Of a stretch of DNA of 64,000 bases, positions 1 through 7,934 are shown in pieces. The position numbers and the translations under genes were made by a program. Source of the stretch: UBA11524 sp963590165 (lineage in GTDB: Bacteria; Bacillota; Clostridia; Christensenellales; Aristaeellaceae); NCBI GenBank assembly GCA_963590165.1, contig CAVANO010000011.1:65174-129173 (forward strand), in the 5' to 3' direction. The first letter of the stretch is position 1. Each line of letters starts with the position of its first letter. The notes under the pieces are model-generated. The model did no database searches and was not told where the DNA came from. It saw only the letters and a program-made list of their open reading frames with translations.

Positions 1-191
1 TGATGCTGCTGTTTTACGTGATGTGCGGCATTGACAACACAGCGGTGCTGACGGCGATTGGGGCGACTGCCGGCGGTGCCGGACCGCTGGAAGCGGTGGC
101 CGCGGCACTGATTACGCCCCCGATTGTGCTGGCGCTGAGAAAGGCGCTGCATCGCAAGGGAATGAGCGCTTCCTCGGAGAGGGAAAAGTGA
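1..191 (+). CDS. C-terminal end of a small integral membrane protein, probably an ECF transporter S component (partial)
   Basis: Only the last 62 or so residues are in the window; the gene starts upstream. The visible part has a hydrophobic stretch, a Gly/Ala-rich turn, then a second hydrophobic helix ending in a basic tail (LALRKALHRKG). This pattern of a last helix with a Pro-Pro kink followed by Arg/Lys is common in vitamin-specific S components of ECF importers. The next gene is coaX, so a pantothenate-type S component would fit, but that is inference from context. Too little is present to name the substrate, and another small membrane family is possible. Confidence 0.4.
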   Translation, partial: MLLFYVMCGIDNTAVLTAIGATAGGAGPLEAVAAALITPPIVLALRKALHRKGMSASSEREK

Positions 192-210
192 TTTTTCTTT
201 TGCAGCAAAG

Positions 211-709
211 GTTTCGCATCTGCGGATGCGGGCAGGGGCTTTGCGATCACCCTTGCACCCTTCGAATTCCGATCTTAGCAATCGGTCGCTATTGTAACAG
301 GAAAGTTTCGCGTCTGCGGATGCGAGCAGGGACTTTGCGATCGCCCCTGCACCCTTCGCATTCCGATCTTTGCAATCGGTCACTATTGTAACAGGAAGGT
401 TTCGCATCTGCGGATGCGGGCAGGGGCTTTGCGATCACCCTTGCACCCTTCGAATTCCGATCTTAGCAATCGGTCGCTATTGTAACAGGAAAGTTTCGCG
501 TCTGCGGATGCGAGCAGGGACTTTGCGATCGCCCCTGCACCCTTCGCATTCCGATCTTTGCAATCGGTCACTATTGTAACAGGAAGGTTTCGCATCTGCG
601 GATGCGAGCAGGGGCTTTGCGATCGCCCCTGCACCCTTCGCATTCCGATCTTAGCAATCGGTCGCTATTGTAACAGGAAGGTTTCGCGTCTGCGGATGCG
701 GGCAGGGGC
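211..709. repeat. 94-bp tandem repeat with an exact 188-bp higher-order unit
   Basis: Five full 94-bp units start at 211, 305, 399, 493 and 587, followed by a partial sixth at 681. Units 1 and 3 read identically, as do units 2 and 4, so 211-398 is copied as 399-586 (an A-B-A-B order). Unit 5 is a hybrid of A and B. Each unit holds the hairpin core GCATCTGCGGATGCG and the phrase CCTGCACCCTTCG, which recurs near 37.8 kb. It carries no gene and no spacers. Confidence 0.9.
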
Positions 710-781
710 ATGAAAACGGATGAAGTCCGCAGGATATAAAAAAGGACGAAGTCCATAAAATCGGATGAAGTTCGGGAGGTA
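710..781. repeat. Degenerate GGACGAAGTCC hairpin repeats upstream of coaX
   Basis: Three short relatives of the GACGAAGTCC core (about 718, 745 and 764) lie between the 94-bp repeat array and the coaX ribosome binding site (GGGAGG near 775). They belong to the dispersed intergenic family seen through the window. A promoter was not evident here. Confidence 0.5.
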
Positions 782-787
782 CAGAGG

Positions 788-1555
788 ATGATCCTGACAC
801 TTGACATCGGCAATACCAACATCAAGACAGCGCTTTTTGAAGGCAAGGACATGAAGCATTACTGGCGGCTGTCGACGAACATCCTGTATTCCTCTGATGA
901 ATACGGTATTCTGCTGACGAACCTGTTCCGCCATGATGGGGTGGAGCCTGCCTGCGTTGAGGGGATCATGATTTCCTCTGTCGTCCCGACGGTGAATTTC
1001 ACCATCGAGCACATGTGCCAGAATTACTTCGGTATCACGCCGCTGTTCGTCGTGCCGGGCATCAGGACGGGCATCAACATCCGCTATGAAAACCCGCGCG
1101 AGCTCGGCAGCGACCGCATCGCCAATGCCGTCGCCGCGTATGAGGAATACGGCGCGCCGACTATTTTCATTGACTTCGGCACAGCAACGACGTTTGGCGT
1201 CATCGCCGAAGGCGGCGCGTTCCTGGGCGGATGCATCTGCCCGGGCGTGAAGCTGGCGAGCGAGGCGCTTGTCAGCGGCACCGCGAAACTGCCGCGCTTC
1301 GAGCTGACAAAGCCGGAGCACGTCATCGGGCGAACGACCCTTGCCAACCTGCAATCCGGCATGTATTACGGCTATGTCGGGCTGGTGAAGAACATCGTCC
1401 GCAAAATCAAGCAAGAGCTCGGACATGACGCGCTCGTTGTCGCGACAGGCGGCATGGCAGTCATGATTGCCGAGGAAAGCAAGGTCATCGACAAGCTGGA
1501 TGGGCTGCTGACGCTCAAGGGACTGCGGCTCATCTATGAACGGAACAAGAATTGA
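788..1555 (+). CDS. coaX: Type III pantothenate kinase
   Basis: The enzyme phosphorylates pantothenate to 4'-phosphopantothenate, the first step of coenzyme A synthesis, in the cytoplasm. The 255-residue length is normal for CoaX. The ASKHA-fold phosphate-binding motif DIGNTN is at residues 6-11, GSDR at about 107-110, the DFGTATT motif at about 129-135 and a TGG motif near the C terminus. The ATG at 788 follows GGGAGGTACAGAGG at good spacing. It lies just downstream of a likely vitamin transporter end, which fits a pantothenate supply role. The type III class is insensitive to CoA feedback in known members. Confidence 0.95.
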   Translation: MILTLDIGNTNIKTALFEGKDMKHYWRLSTNILYSSDEYGILLTNLFRHDGVEPACVEGIMISSVVPTVNFTIEHMCQNYFGITPLFVVPGIRTGINIRYENPRELGSDRIANAVAAYEEYGAPTIFIDFGTATTFGVIAEGGAFLGGCICPGVKLASEALVSGTAKLPRFELTKPEHVIGRTTLANLQSGMYYGYVGLVKNIVRKIKQELGHDALVVATGGMAVMIAEESKVIDKLDGLLTLKGLRLIYERNKN

Positions 1556-1610
1556 TTCCCCTCTACATCGACAGAACAATGGCGTATCCGCCATGCAGGA
1601 GGAAAAGAGC

Positions 1611-2888
1611 ATGAAGGAAGTTGTAATCGGTTTTCTGGGCTGCGGCAATGTCGGCGGCGGCGTGTGGACGCTTCTGACCGGCTTCTCGAACGAAATCGCG
1701 CACCGCGACAGCATCTCCATCCGCGTCAAGCGCGTGCTGGTGCGTGACGTGAACAAGACGCGTTCATGCGGCGTACCGCGTGAGCTGCTGACGACAAATG
1801 CCGCCGAGGTGCTTGACGACCCGGAAATCAGCATCGTCGTGGAATTCATGGGCGGCGAGCAGCCTGCAACGGACTACATGCTCCGCGCACTGGAGAACGG
1901 CAAGACCGTTGTCACAGCGAACAAGGTCGCCATCGCGCTGAACTGGCACCGCCTGCAGGCCGCCGCGCAGCGCAACAAGGTCGGTCTGTACTACGAGGCG
2001 AGCGTCTGCGGCGCAATTCCGATTATCAACGCGCTCATGCAGCCCCTGCAAGCGAACCGCATCAACTCCCTGATGGGGATCATCAACGGCACGACGAACT
2101 ACATCCTCTCGCGCATGTACGAAAACGGCGAGGAGTACGAGGCCGTGCTGCATGATGCGCAGCAGCTGGGTCTTGCCGAGCCGAATCCGGCGGCAGATGT
2201 CGAAGGTCTCGATGCCGCGTACAAGCTGTCCATCATGGCAAGCCTTGCCTTCCATGCCCGCGTGCCGTTCAGCAAGGTGTATCGCGAGGGCATCACGAAG
2301 ATTACCGCGCTGGACATCGCCTGCGCGAAGGAAATGGGCTATGTGCTCAAACTGCTCGCCATCGCCAAGCGCGAAGGAACCACCATCGAGGTGCGCGTCC
2401 ATCCGACGCTCCTGCCGAAGTCGCATCCGCTTGCGCAGGTCAGCGGCAGCTTCAACGCCGTGTTCCTGCACGGCCATGCCTGCCAGGAAATGATGCTGCA
2501 GGGCCGCGGTGCCGGCGATCTGCCGACCGCAAGCGCCGTTGTCGGCGATATCCTGCATGCCGCAACGGTTGACGTGCATGTCCATCCGACATTCGTCAAC
2601 AGTGAATCCGCCGATGCGTCGCTGTCCTTCACCAACGACTGGAAGACGCGCTACTTCCTCCGCCTGTCCGTCAAGGATGAGCCCGGCTCGCTGGCAAAGA
2701 TTGCCGCATGGCTCGCGGGTGAGAAGGTTTCCATCGCGACCATGATGCAGAAGGCCGAACATGCCGGCGGCAAGGTGCCGCTGATTATCATCACGCACGA
2801 GGCGAACGAGCAGGCCATCCGTGCGGCAGCCGCAAAGTTCGACGCTGAGCTTTGCACGATTGAAAACATCATCCGCGTTGAAGCGTAA
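1611..2888 (+). CDS. hom: Homoserine dehydrogenase
   Basis: It reduces aspartate semialdehyde to homoserine with NAD(P)H, the branch point to threonine and methionine. The 425-residue protein starts with the Rossmann motif GFLGCGNVGGG (residues 7-17), has the catalytic-domain phrases GIINGTTNYIL and NPAADVEGLDAAYKL, and ends with an ACT domain from about residue 350 (RLSVKDEPGSLAKIA), the usual site of threonine feedback. The start at 1611 is chosen because AGGAGG lies 9-10 bases before it; in-frame codons further upstream lack such a site. The neighbouring aroB follows after 24 bases, so the two are probably co-transcribed; thrB and thrC are not beside it. Confidence 0.95.
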   Translation: MKEVVIGFLGCGNVGGGVWTLLTGFSNEIAHRDSISIRVKRVLVRDVNKTRSCGVPRELLTTNAAEVLDDPEISIVVEFMGGEQPATDYMLRALENGKTVVTANKVAIALNWHRLQAAAQRNKVGLYYEASVCGAIPIINALMQPLQANRINSLMGIINGTTNYILSRMYENGEEYEAVLHDAQQLGLAEPNPAADVEGLDAAYKLSIMASLAFHARVPFSKVYREGITKITALDIACAKEMGYVLKLLAIAKREGTTIEVRVHPTLLPKSHPLAQVSGSFNAVFLHGHACQEMMLQGRGAGDLPTASAVVGDILHAATVDVHVHPTFVNSESADASLSFTNDWKTRYFLRLSVKDEPGSLAKIAAWLAGEKVSIATMMQKAEHAGGKVPLIIITHEANEQAIRAAAAKFDAELCTIENIIRVEA

Positions 2889-2912
2889 TTGATCCGAAGA
2901 GGGCGGTTATTC

Positions 2913-4007
2913 ATGCAGACCATCACCGTTGCGCTGGGCGACAGAAGCTATCCGATTCACATCGAGCGCGGCATTTTATCGCAAGCCGGTACGCTGATTC
3001 ATGCGCAGCTGGGCGATGCCGCCGCTGCCGTCATCACGGATGACCATGTTGCGCCGCTGTATCTGCGGCAGGTCGTGTCGTCCATGGAAAATGCCGGACT
3101 GCGCGTCTGCAGCATCATCCTGCCGCACGGCGAGGAGACAAAGTGCCTTGCGCGCCTGACGGAATTGTACACCTTCCTCTGCGAGCAGCACATCACGCGC
3201 AAGGATGCCGTGGTCGCGCTCGGCGGCGGCGTCATCGGCGATTTGGCCGGTCTGGCGGCGGCGACATACCTGCGCGGCGTACACTTCATTCAGCTTCCCA
3301 CAACGCTCCTGGCACAGGTGGATTCTTCTGTCGGCGGAAAGGTCGCGGTGGATTTGCCGCAGGGCAAAAACCTCGTCGGCGCGTTCTATCAGCCGGAGCT
3401 GGTTCTGGCTGACCCGCTGGCGCTCGAGACGCTGACGGACGAATTCTGGCGCGACGGGCTGGGCGAGGTCGTCAAGTACGGCTGCATCGGCGATGAAGCC
3501 CTGTTTGCGCTGCTCGAACAGCATGCAGCAGGCGGCAGACAGTCGCTCATGGCCGTGATTGACGATATTCTCCTGCACTGCATTCAGCAGAAGGCGGATG
3601 TCGTTGCGCAGGATGAACATGATACCGGTCTGCGCATGACGCTGAATTTCGGGCACACCATCGCCCATGCGGTGGAAACGTGCCAGCATTATACAGGCAT
3701 GCGCCACGGTGAGGCGGTCGCGCTGGGTATGCGCATCATCACCGAAATCACGGAGCAGCGAGGTATGACGGAATCAGGCACCAGTCAGCGCTTGAAACGG
3801 CTGCTTGATACGCTCCATATGCCCAACATGCTGCCGGACATTCCGGAAAGCGCACTGCTGAGCGCCATGACGCTGGACAAAAAGAGCGCCGGCAAGCAAC
3901 TGCGCATCATCTCCCTGAAGAAAATCGGCAGCTGCGAAATTGTCCCGACGGACGTGTCCTTCTTTCAGGGCATGACGGTGATGAAAAGTTCCACAGAAAG
4001 CAGGTGA
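2913..4007 (+). CDS. aroB: 3-dehydroquinate synthase
   Basis: It converts DAHP to 3-dehydroquinate in the shikimate pathway, using NAD+ and a divalent metal. The 364-residue protein has the NAD-binding phrase GGGVIGDLAGLAA, then QLPTTLLAQVDSSVGGK, and the metal-binding NFGHTIAHAVE and RHGEAVALGM segments in family order. The ATG at 2913 is preferred over an in-frame TTG at 2889; the upstream GAAGAGGGCGG serves as ribosome binding site. It sits 24 bases after hom and 7 bases before an AraC-family gene, suggesting one transcription unit that ends at the terminator near 5129. Confidence 0.96.
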   Translation: MQTITVALGDRSYPIHIERGILSQAGTLIHAQLGDAAAAVITDDHVAPLYLRQVVSSMENAGLRVCSIILPHGEETKCLARLTELYTFLCEQHITRKDAVVALGGGVIGDLAGLAAATYLRGVHFIQLPTTLLAQVDSSVGGKVAVDLPQGKNLVGAFYQPELVLADPLALETLTDEFWRDGLGEVVKYGCIGDEALFALLEQHAAGGRQSLMAVIDDILLHCIQQKADVVAQDEHDTGLRMTLNFGHTIAHAVETCQHYTGMRHGEAVALGMRIITEITEQRGMTESGTSQRLKRLLDTLHMPNMLPDIPESALLSAMTLDKKSAGKQLRIISLKKIGSCEIVPTDVSFFQGMTVMKSSTESR

Positions 4008-4014
4008 ATGGTTC

Positions 4015-5106
4015 ATGCAGCAGGAGCAGCAGCTTCTGTCTGAGTCCATGCTGTCTATGATGACGCAGAGCGGTCAGCCGTTGAAAAACAATGCGTCCAT
4101 GCCCGTTTATGCATGGCGGCTGCTTCGCTGGGAGGCGGATGTTCCGCTGACGGAAGAGCAGAGGCAGGCGCTGCTTGGGATTGTGCCCGAGGCAATGGCG
4201 CTTTGCGGCGTCAGTGCAGCATGCTTCGCGGCAGACGGCGATGTGATGACCATTCTGCTGGCGCTGACGAGCTTTCCGGCAAGGGCGCACCGCGCACCGG
4301 TGCTGTGGCTCTGCGCCCATGCGCTGATTGAAAAGGCATCCGTCACGCTGGAGCAGGACGGCACCATGTTCATCGGCGAGGAATTCGACAATCCTGCCGA
4401 ATGGACGGAGCATCTGCGCCCGATGCGTGAAATCAGCGACTGGTGGACGCATGCTTCGCCCATGGACGGCGCCACCGCGCACCGCCATCGCAAGGAACTG
4501 CAGACATGCATCAAGCGGCGGCAATATGCCGTGCTGGGCGGCTATGTGTCGCGTGCGCTGCGCGAGGATCAACAGCTGTCAGTAACCTGCTTCGCCTTCG
4601 TTCCGCTGGTGATTGAGGCGGTCTGGAGTCAGCACGCGGAGCTGCCGCTGCAGACGCTGACGGAAGGGCTGAATCTCAACGAGATGACGCGCCGGCCGCG
4701 GGAAACGCTGCTGAGCTGGCTGGCGCTGCTTCCGCCGAGGCTCCGCGCCTGTCCGCAGACCGCCAGCATTGAGCCGATTGAAAAGGTCATTGACTCCATC
4801 CGGGCGGACTGCTCTTTGCCGTATTCGCAGACGAACCTGAGCCGCTCGCTCGGACTGACACCCGCGTATTTCTGCCGGCTGTTCCGCGACAAGACCGGAC
4901 AGCATTTTTCGACCTTCCTGACGCGTACGCGCATGGAAAAGGCACAGCAGCTGCTATCGGAGCAGCCGCCGCTTCTGCTCGGCGACATCAGCGCCGCATG
5001 CGGCTATCCCAACAAGAGCTATTTCTGTCAGGTGTTCAAGAAATACACCGGCATGACGCCCGGCGAATATCAAGCCGTCGCGGCAGAGCAGCATCCGGCT
5101 GGGTAA
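4015..5106 (+). CDS. AraC-family transcriptional regulator
   Basis: A 363-residue DNA-binding protein. The last 100 residues form the two helix-turn-helix AraC domain: first HTH around NLSRSLGLTPAYFCRLFRDK, second around ISAACGYPNKSYFCQVFKK, with the family signature PGEY just before the C terminus. The N-terminal 250 residues have no signature I can recognise, so the effector is unknown; no transmembrane segment is visible. The gene begins 7 bases after aroB and is followed by a strong terminator, so it may be the last gene of the hom-aroB unit. Its target is not indicated by position alone. Confidence 0.88.
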   Translation: MQQEQQLLSESMLSMMTQSGQPLKNNASMPVYAWRLLRWEADVPLTEEQRQALLGIVPEAMALCGVSAACFAADGDVMTILLALTSFPARAHRAPVLWLCAHALIEKASVTLEQDGTMFIGEEFDNPAEWTEHLRPMREISDWWTHASPMDGATAHRHRKELQTCIKRRQYAVLGGYVSRALREDQQLSVTCFAFVPLVIEAVWSQHAELPLQTLTEGLNLNEMTRRPRETLLSWLALLPPRLRACPQTASIEPIEKVIDSIRADCSLPYSQTNLSRSLGLTPAYFCRLFRDKTGQHFSTFLTRTRMEKAQQLLSEQPPLLLGDISAACGYPNKSYFCQVFKKYTGMTPGEYQAVAAEQHPAG

Positions 5107-5128
5107 CGTTTTCTGCAGCATATGATCC

Positions 5129-5167
5129 GGCGGATGAAATGGTTGGGTTTCATCCGCCTGTTTTTTG
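5129..5167 (+). terminator. Rho-independent terminator after the AraC gene
   Basis: An 11-bp perfect stem (GGCGGATGAAA / TTTCATCCGCC) with an 8-base loop is followed by TGTTTTTTGT. Confidence 0.93.
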
Positions 5168-5212
5168 TAGTTTCCTCGGCAGTGATAAAAACATGTAAAA
5201 GGAGGAATCAGC

Positions 5213-7159
5213 TTGAAACGAATGCGATGGATACTCTGCCTGCTGATGTGCATCGCGCTGCTCGCGGCAGGATTGCCATTTTCGCTGGCAGCGGATGCCT
5301 CATCGGATGAAGCGCCGACCGTGCGGGTGCTCCTGCGGCGGCTGCAGCTGACCGACCGTGCCGACCTTACGCTCGATGGCGCGTATACCGTGCTGGTGAA
5401 CGGTCAGGCACTGCTTGCGCTGCCGGAGGATGCCGAGGTGACTGTGCAAATCCGCTCCGGCGAGCTGTATTTGTTTTACAGCGGCATGAGCCTTCGCCTC
5501 GGGAAAAGCGCGGTGTTCCAGCGGAATCAATCCGCCACGGATATGCCCGGGCTGCGCTTCAGCAAGACAGGTAACCTGTACCCCGGCACGCTGTCGCTGT
5601 CCATCGAGAACGGGCTGCTCGTGCCCATCCTGACGCTGTCGGTCGAAGACTACCTGCTCGGCGTCGTGCCGTATGAGATGAGCGACAGCTTTCCGCTTGA
5701 GGCGCTCAAGGCGCAGGCAGTCTGTGCACGCACCTATGCGCTGTCACACCTGAATTCCTCCCGAACCTATGACGTTGTCGACACAACGAACGATCAGGTT
5801 TTCCGCGGCGTTGATGCATCGACCACCAATGCCGCCCGCGCCGTCAAGGAGACGGCAGGCATTGTCGGCACCTACAACGGCAAGCTCGCTGAGTGCTTCT
5901 ACAGCGCCAGCAACGGCGGTCAGACCGAGCTGGTGCAAAACGTCTGGTCCGGCAGCGGCGATTACAGCTATTACGCCATGGTCGATGATCCGTATGACCT
6001 GGAGAATCCGCTGAGCATCGTCCGCACGGTGAAAATCGGCAAGGACGGCAGCATGCCTGATGCGCTCAAAACGCTGCTGCACGAGAAGATGCTCGCGGAA
6101 CTGATTCAGGGCGGCTATTCCGAGGCACTGGAGGACTTCCGCATCGACAGCATCTCCGCGGTGTCCGCCGAAACACCGTTATTCGATGCGCCGAGCCGCC
6201 GCATGAGCGAGCTGGTCATCACCTTCACCTGGTCAGGCAAGAAGCAACTTGCCGATATTCTGCCCTCTGCCACCGCCGCGACCAGTGCTTCGGCTGACTA
6301 CGCGGTTCCGTCCGCCGTCGATGAGGATTGGGACTTGGGCGACAGCACCGCCATGCCGACTGACACGCCATCCCCCTTGCCGACCGAAACGCCGACAACT
6401 GTCCCGACGCCCGACCCGACCGTGCAGCTGACCGACTTCCTTTCCGGCGGCGAAGCGACCGTTACGCTTGCCCTGAGCAGCAGCGTCATCACCGCGCTGT
6501 CCCTGCACATCTCCGGCAGCGAGGTCATCTCTGTCACAGAGGAGGACAGCCGCTTTCTCGTGCAGGCACGGCGCTACGGGCACGGCGTCGGCATGAGCCA
6601 GCGCGGTGCGCAGTGGATGGCAAGCCGCTACGGCAAGACCTTCGATGAGATTCTCGCCTTTTATTATCCGGGCATGACGCTGATGAAGACGTCTTCCGGT
6701 GATTTGACGCTGCCGACCGTGCCGTCTGCACTCGCCGACACGCCCGCACCGGCCGCCACCGCGACCCCGAAGCCCACGCTGATGCCTGTCACGACCGATT
6801 CTCTGCCCGATGGCGCGACTGTCATGTACGTCAACGCCTCCAGTTTGAATCTCCGCGCAGAGCCGAGCATGGCTGCCGACCTGCTGATGCGCCTGCAGTC
6901 CGGTCAGCAGGTTATTGTCCTGGAAACGTGCGATGACCCGGAGTGGGTGCACGTCCGCACGGATGTCATCGAGGGCTACTGCATGGTCAGCTACCTCGCC
7001 GCCGCTGACGCTTCGTCCGCCCAGCCTTCGCAGCATGTCACTGTCACGCCGGCTGTACCGGCAACGCCGGAGGTATCGGCAACGCCGGAGGTACCGGCAA
7101 CGCCGGAGGTACCAGCAACACCGGAGGTGCCGGCAACGCCGGCGCCGGATCCTGAATAA
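5213..7159 (+). CDS. Secreted SpoIID/LytB-domain protein with SH3 domain
   Basis: This 648-residue exported protein probably trims peptidoglycan glycan strands, like SpoIID of the sporulation engulfment machine, though non-sporulation homologues exist. It begins with a signal peptide (residues 1-27). The SpoIID domain carries ALKAQAVCARTYAL at about 163-176 and YGHGVGMSQRGA at about 455-466, and is interrupted by a Pro/Thr-rich insert near 383-402. A bacterial SH3 domain (about 537-597, LNLRAEPS) and a TPEVPA repeat tail follow. The start is TTG at 5213, chosen because AAAGGAGG ends 8 bases before it and no ATG is better placed. It precedes deoC by 22 bases. The split catalytic domain and repeat tail are unusual. 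Confidence 0.88.
   Translation: MKRMRWILCLLMCIALLAAGLPFSLAADASSDEAPTVRVLLRRLQLTDRADLTLDGAYTVLVNGQALLALPEDAEVTVQIRSGELYLFYSGMSLRLGKSAVFQRNQSATDMPGLRFSKTGNLYPGTLSLSIENGLLVPILTLSVEDYLLGVVPYEMSDSFPLEALKAQAVCARTYALSHLNSSRTYDVVDTTNDQVFRGVDASTTNAARAVKETAGIVGTYNGKLAECFYSASNGGQTELVQNVWSGSGDYSYYAMVDDPYDLENPLSIVRTVKIGKDGSMPDALKTLLHEKMLAELIQGGYSEALEDFRIDSISAVSAETPLFDAPSRRMSELVITFTWSGKKQLADILPSATAATSASADYAVPSAVDEDWDLGDSTAMPTDTPSPLPTETPTTVPTPDPTVQLTDFLSGGEATVTLALSSSVITALSLHISGSEVISVTEEDSRFLVQARRYGHGVGMSQRGAQWMASRYGKTFDEILAFYYPGMTLMKTSSGDLTLPTVPSALADTPAPAATATPKPTLMPVTTDSLPDGATVMYVNASSLNLRAEPSMAADLLMRLQSGQQVIVLETCDDPEWVHVRTDVIEGYCMVSYLAAADASSAQPSQHVTVTPAVPATPEVSATPEVPATPEVPATPEVPATPAPDPE
7050..7146 (+). repeat. 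18-bp minisatellite encoding ATPEVP repeats
   Basis: About five imperfect 18-bp units (GCAACGCCGGAGGTACCG) encode the C-terminal Ala-Thr-Pro-Glu-Val-Pro repeats of the SpoIID-like protein. Single-base differences separate units. Copy number is likely to vary between strains. Confidence 0.85.
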
Positions 7160-7181
7160 CCCCACAGAAAGGAGCATTCCC

Positions 7182-7874
7182 ATGTCCCTGACCCCCTCTG
7201 ATATCGCTGCCATGCTCGACCACAGCACCCTTCAGCCGTACCTCACCGAGGACGACATCCGCCGGGGCTGCGAGCTGGCGCTCCAGTACCGCACTGCATC
7301 CGTCTGCGCGCGTCCGTGCGATGTGCCGATTCTTGCCGAAATGCTTCAGGGCAGCGGCGTGAAGGTCTGCACCGTCATCGGCTTTCCGCACGGCGCACAC
7401 GCCTCTGAAATCAAGCTTGCCGAGGCGCGTCTGGCGCTGCAGCAGGGCTGCGAAGAGCTCGACATGGTCATCAACATCGGCAGGATGATTCACGGCGATG
7501 AGGACTATGTCCGCAACGAAATTCGGCAGATTTGCGAACTGGCGCACGGGCAGCATGCGATTGTCAAGGTCATCCTTGAAACGTGCTACCTGACCGACGC
7601 GCAGAAGAAACGCTGCTGCGAGCTGGCGGAAGAAGCCGGTGCGGATTTCGTCAAGACCTCAACCGGCTACGGCTCGGCAGGATGCAAAATCGAGGACATC
7701 CGCCTGATGCGTGCCGCAGTCTCTCCGCACGTGCGCGTCAAGGGATCCGGCGGTATCCGCGACCTCGACACGGTTCTGGCGCTGCGTGCAGCCGGGGCTG
7801 ACCGCTGCGGCGTATCCGCAACCGCGAAAATCATGGCTGAAGCCGAAGAACGATTCAAAGCCGGAACACTGTAA
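7182..7874 (+). CDS. deoC: Deoxyribose-phosphate aldolase
   Basis: It cleaves 2-deoxyribose 5-phosphate to glyceraldehyde 3-phosphate and acetaldehyde, the last step in deoxynucleoside sugar breakdown. The 230-residue length is typical. Family landmarks are VCTVIGFPHG, ELDMVINIG, the VKVILET lysine and the Schiff-base lysine in FVKTSTG, followed by the phosphate-binding VKGSGGIRD. The ATG at 7182 has AGAAAGGAGC upstream. It may be read from the same transcript as the SpoIID-like gene. A nucleoside phosphorylase and adenine deaminase are encoded near 60 kb, but not in the same operon. Confidence 0.96.
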   Translation: MSLTPSDIAAMLDHSTLQPYLTEDDIRRGCELALQYRTASVCARPCDVPILAEMLQGSGVKVCTVIGFPHGAHASEIKLAEARLALQQGCEELDMVINIGRMIHGDEDYVRNEIRQICELAHGQHAIVKVILETCYLTDAQKKRCCELAEEAGADFVKTSTGYGSAGCKIEDIRLMRAAVSPHVRVKGSGGIRDLDTVLALRAAGADRCGVSATAKIMAEAEERFKAGTL

Positions 7875-7885
7875 AATGGCATAAC

Positions 7886-7922
7886 AAAAACCTGCTGCTT
7901 GTGATAAGCAACAGGTTTTTTT
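7886..7922. terminator. Bidirectional terminator between deoC and argS
   Basis: The stem AACCTGCTGCTT / AAGCAACAGGTT (one mismatch) with a 5-base loop is flanked by A-rich sequence on the left and TTTTTTT on the right, so it can serve both convergent genes. Confidence 0.88.
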
Positions 7923-7934
7923 CGCAGACCTGCT

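Noticed and set aside
188..643. Small frames inside the 94-bp repeats (both strands)
   Set aside because: They only repeat the 94-bp unit; no ribosome binding site and no known protein pattern.
211..709. CRISPR array
   Set aside because: The 94-bp repeats are contiguous without spacers, and no cas gene is present in the window.
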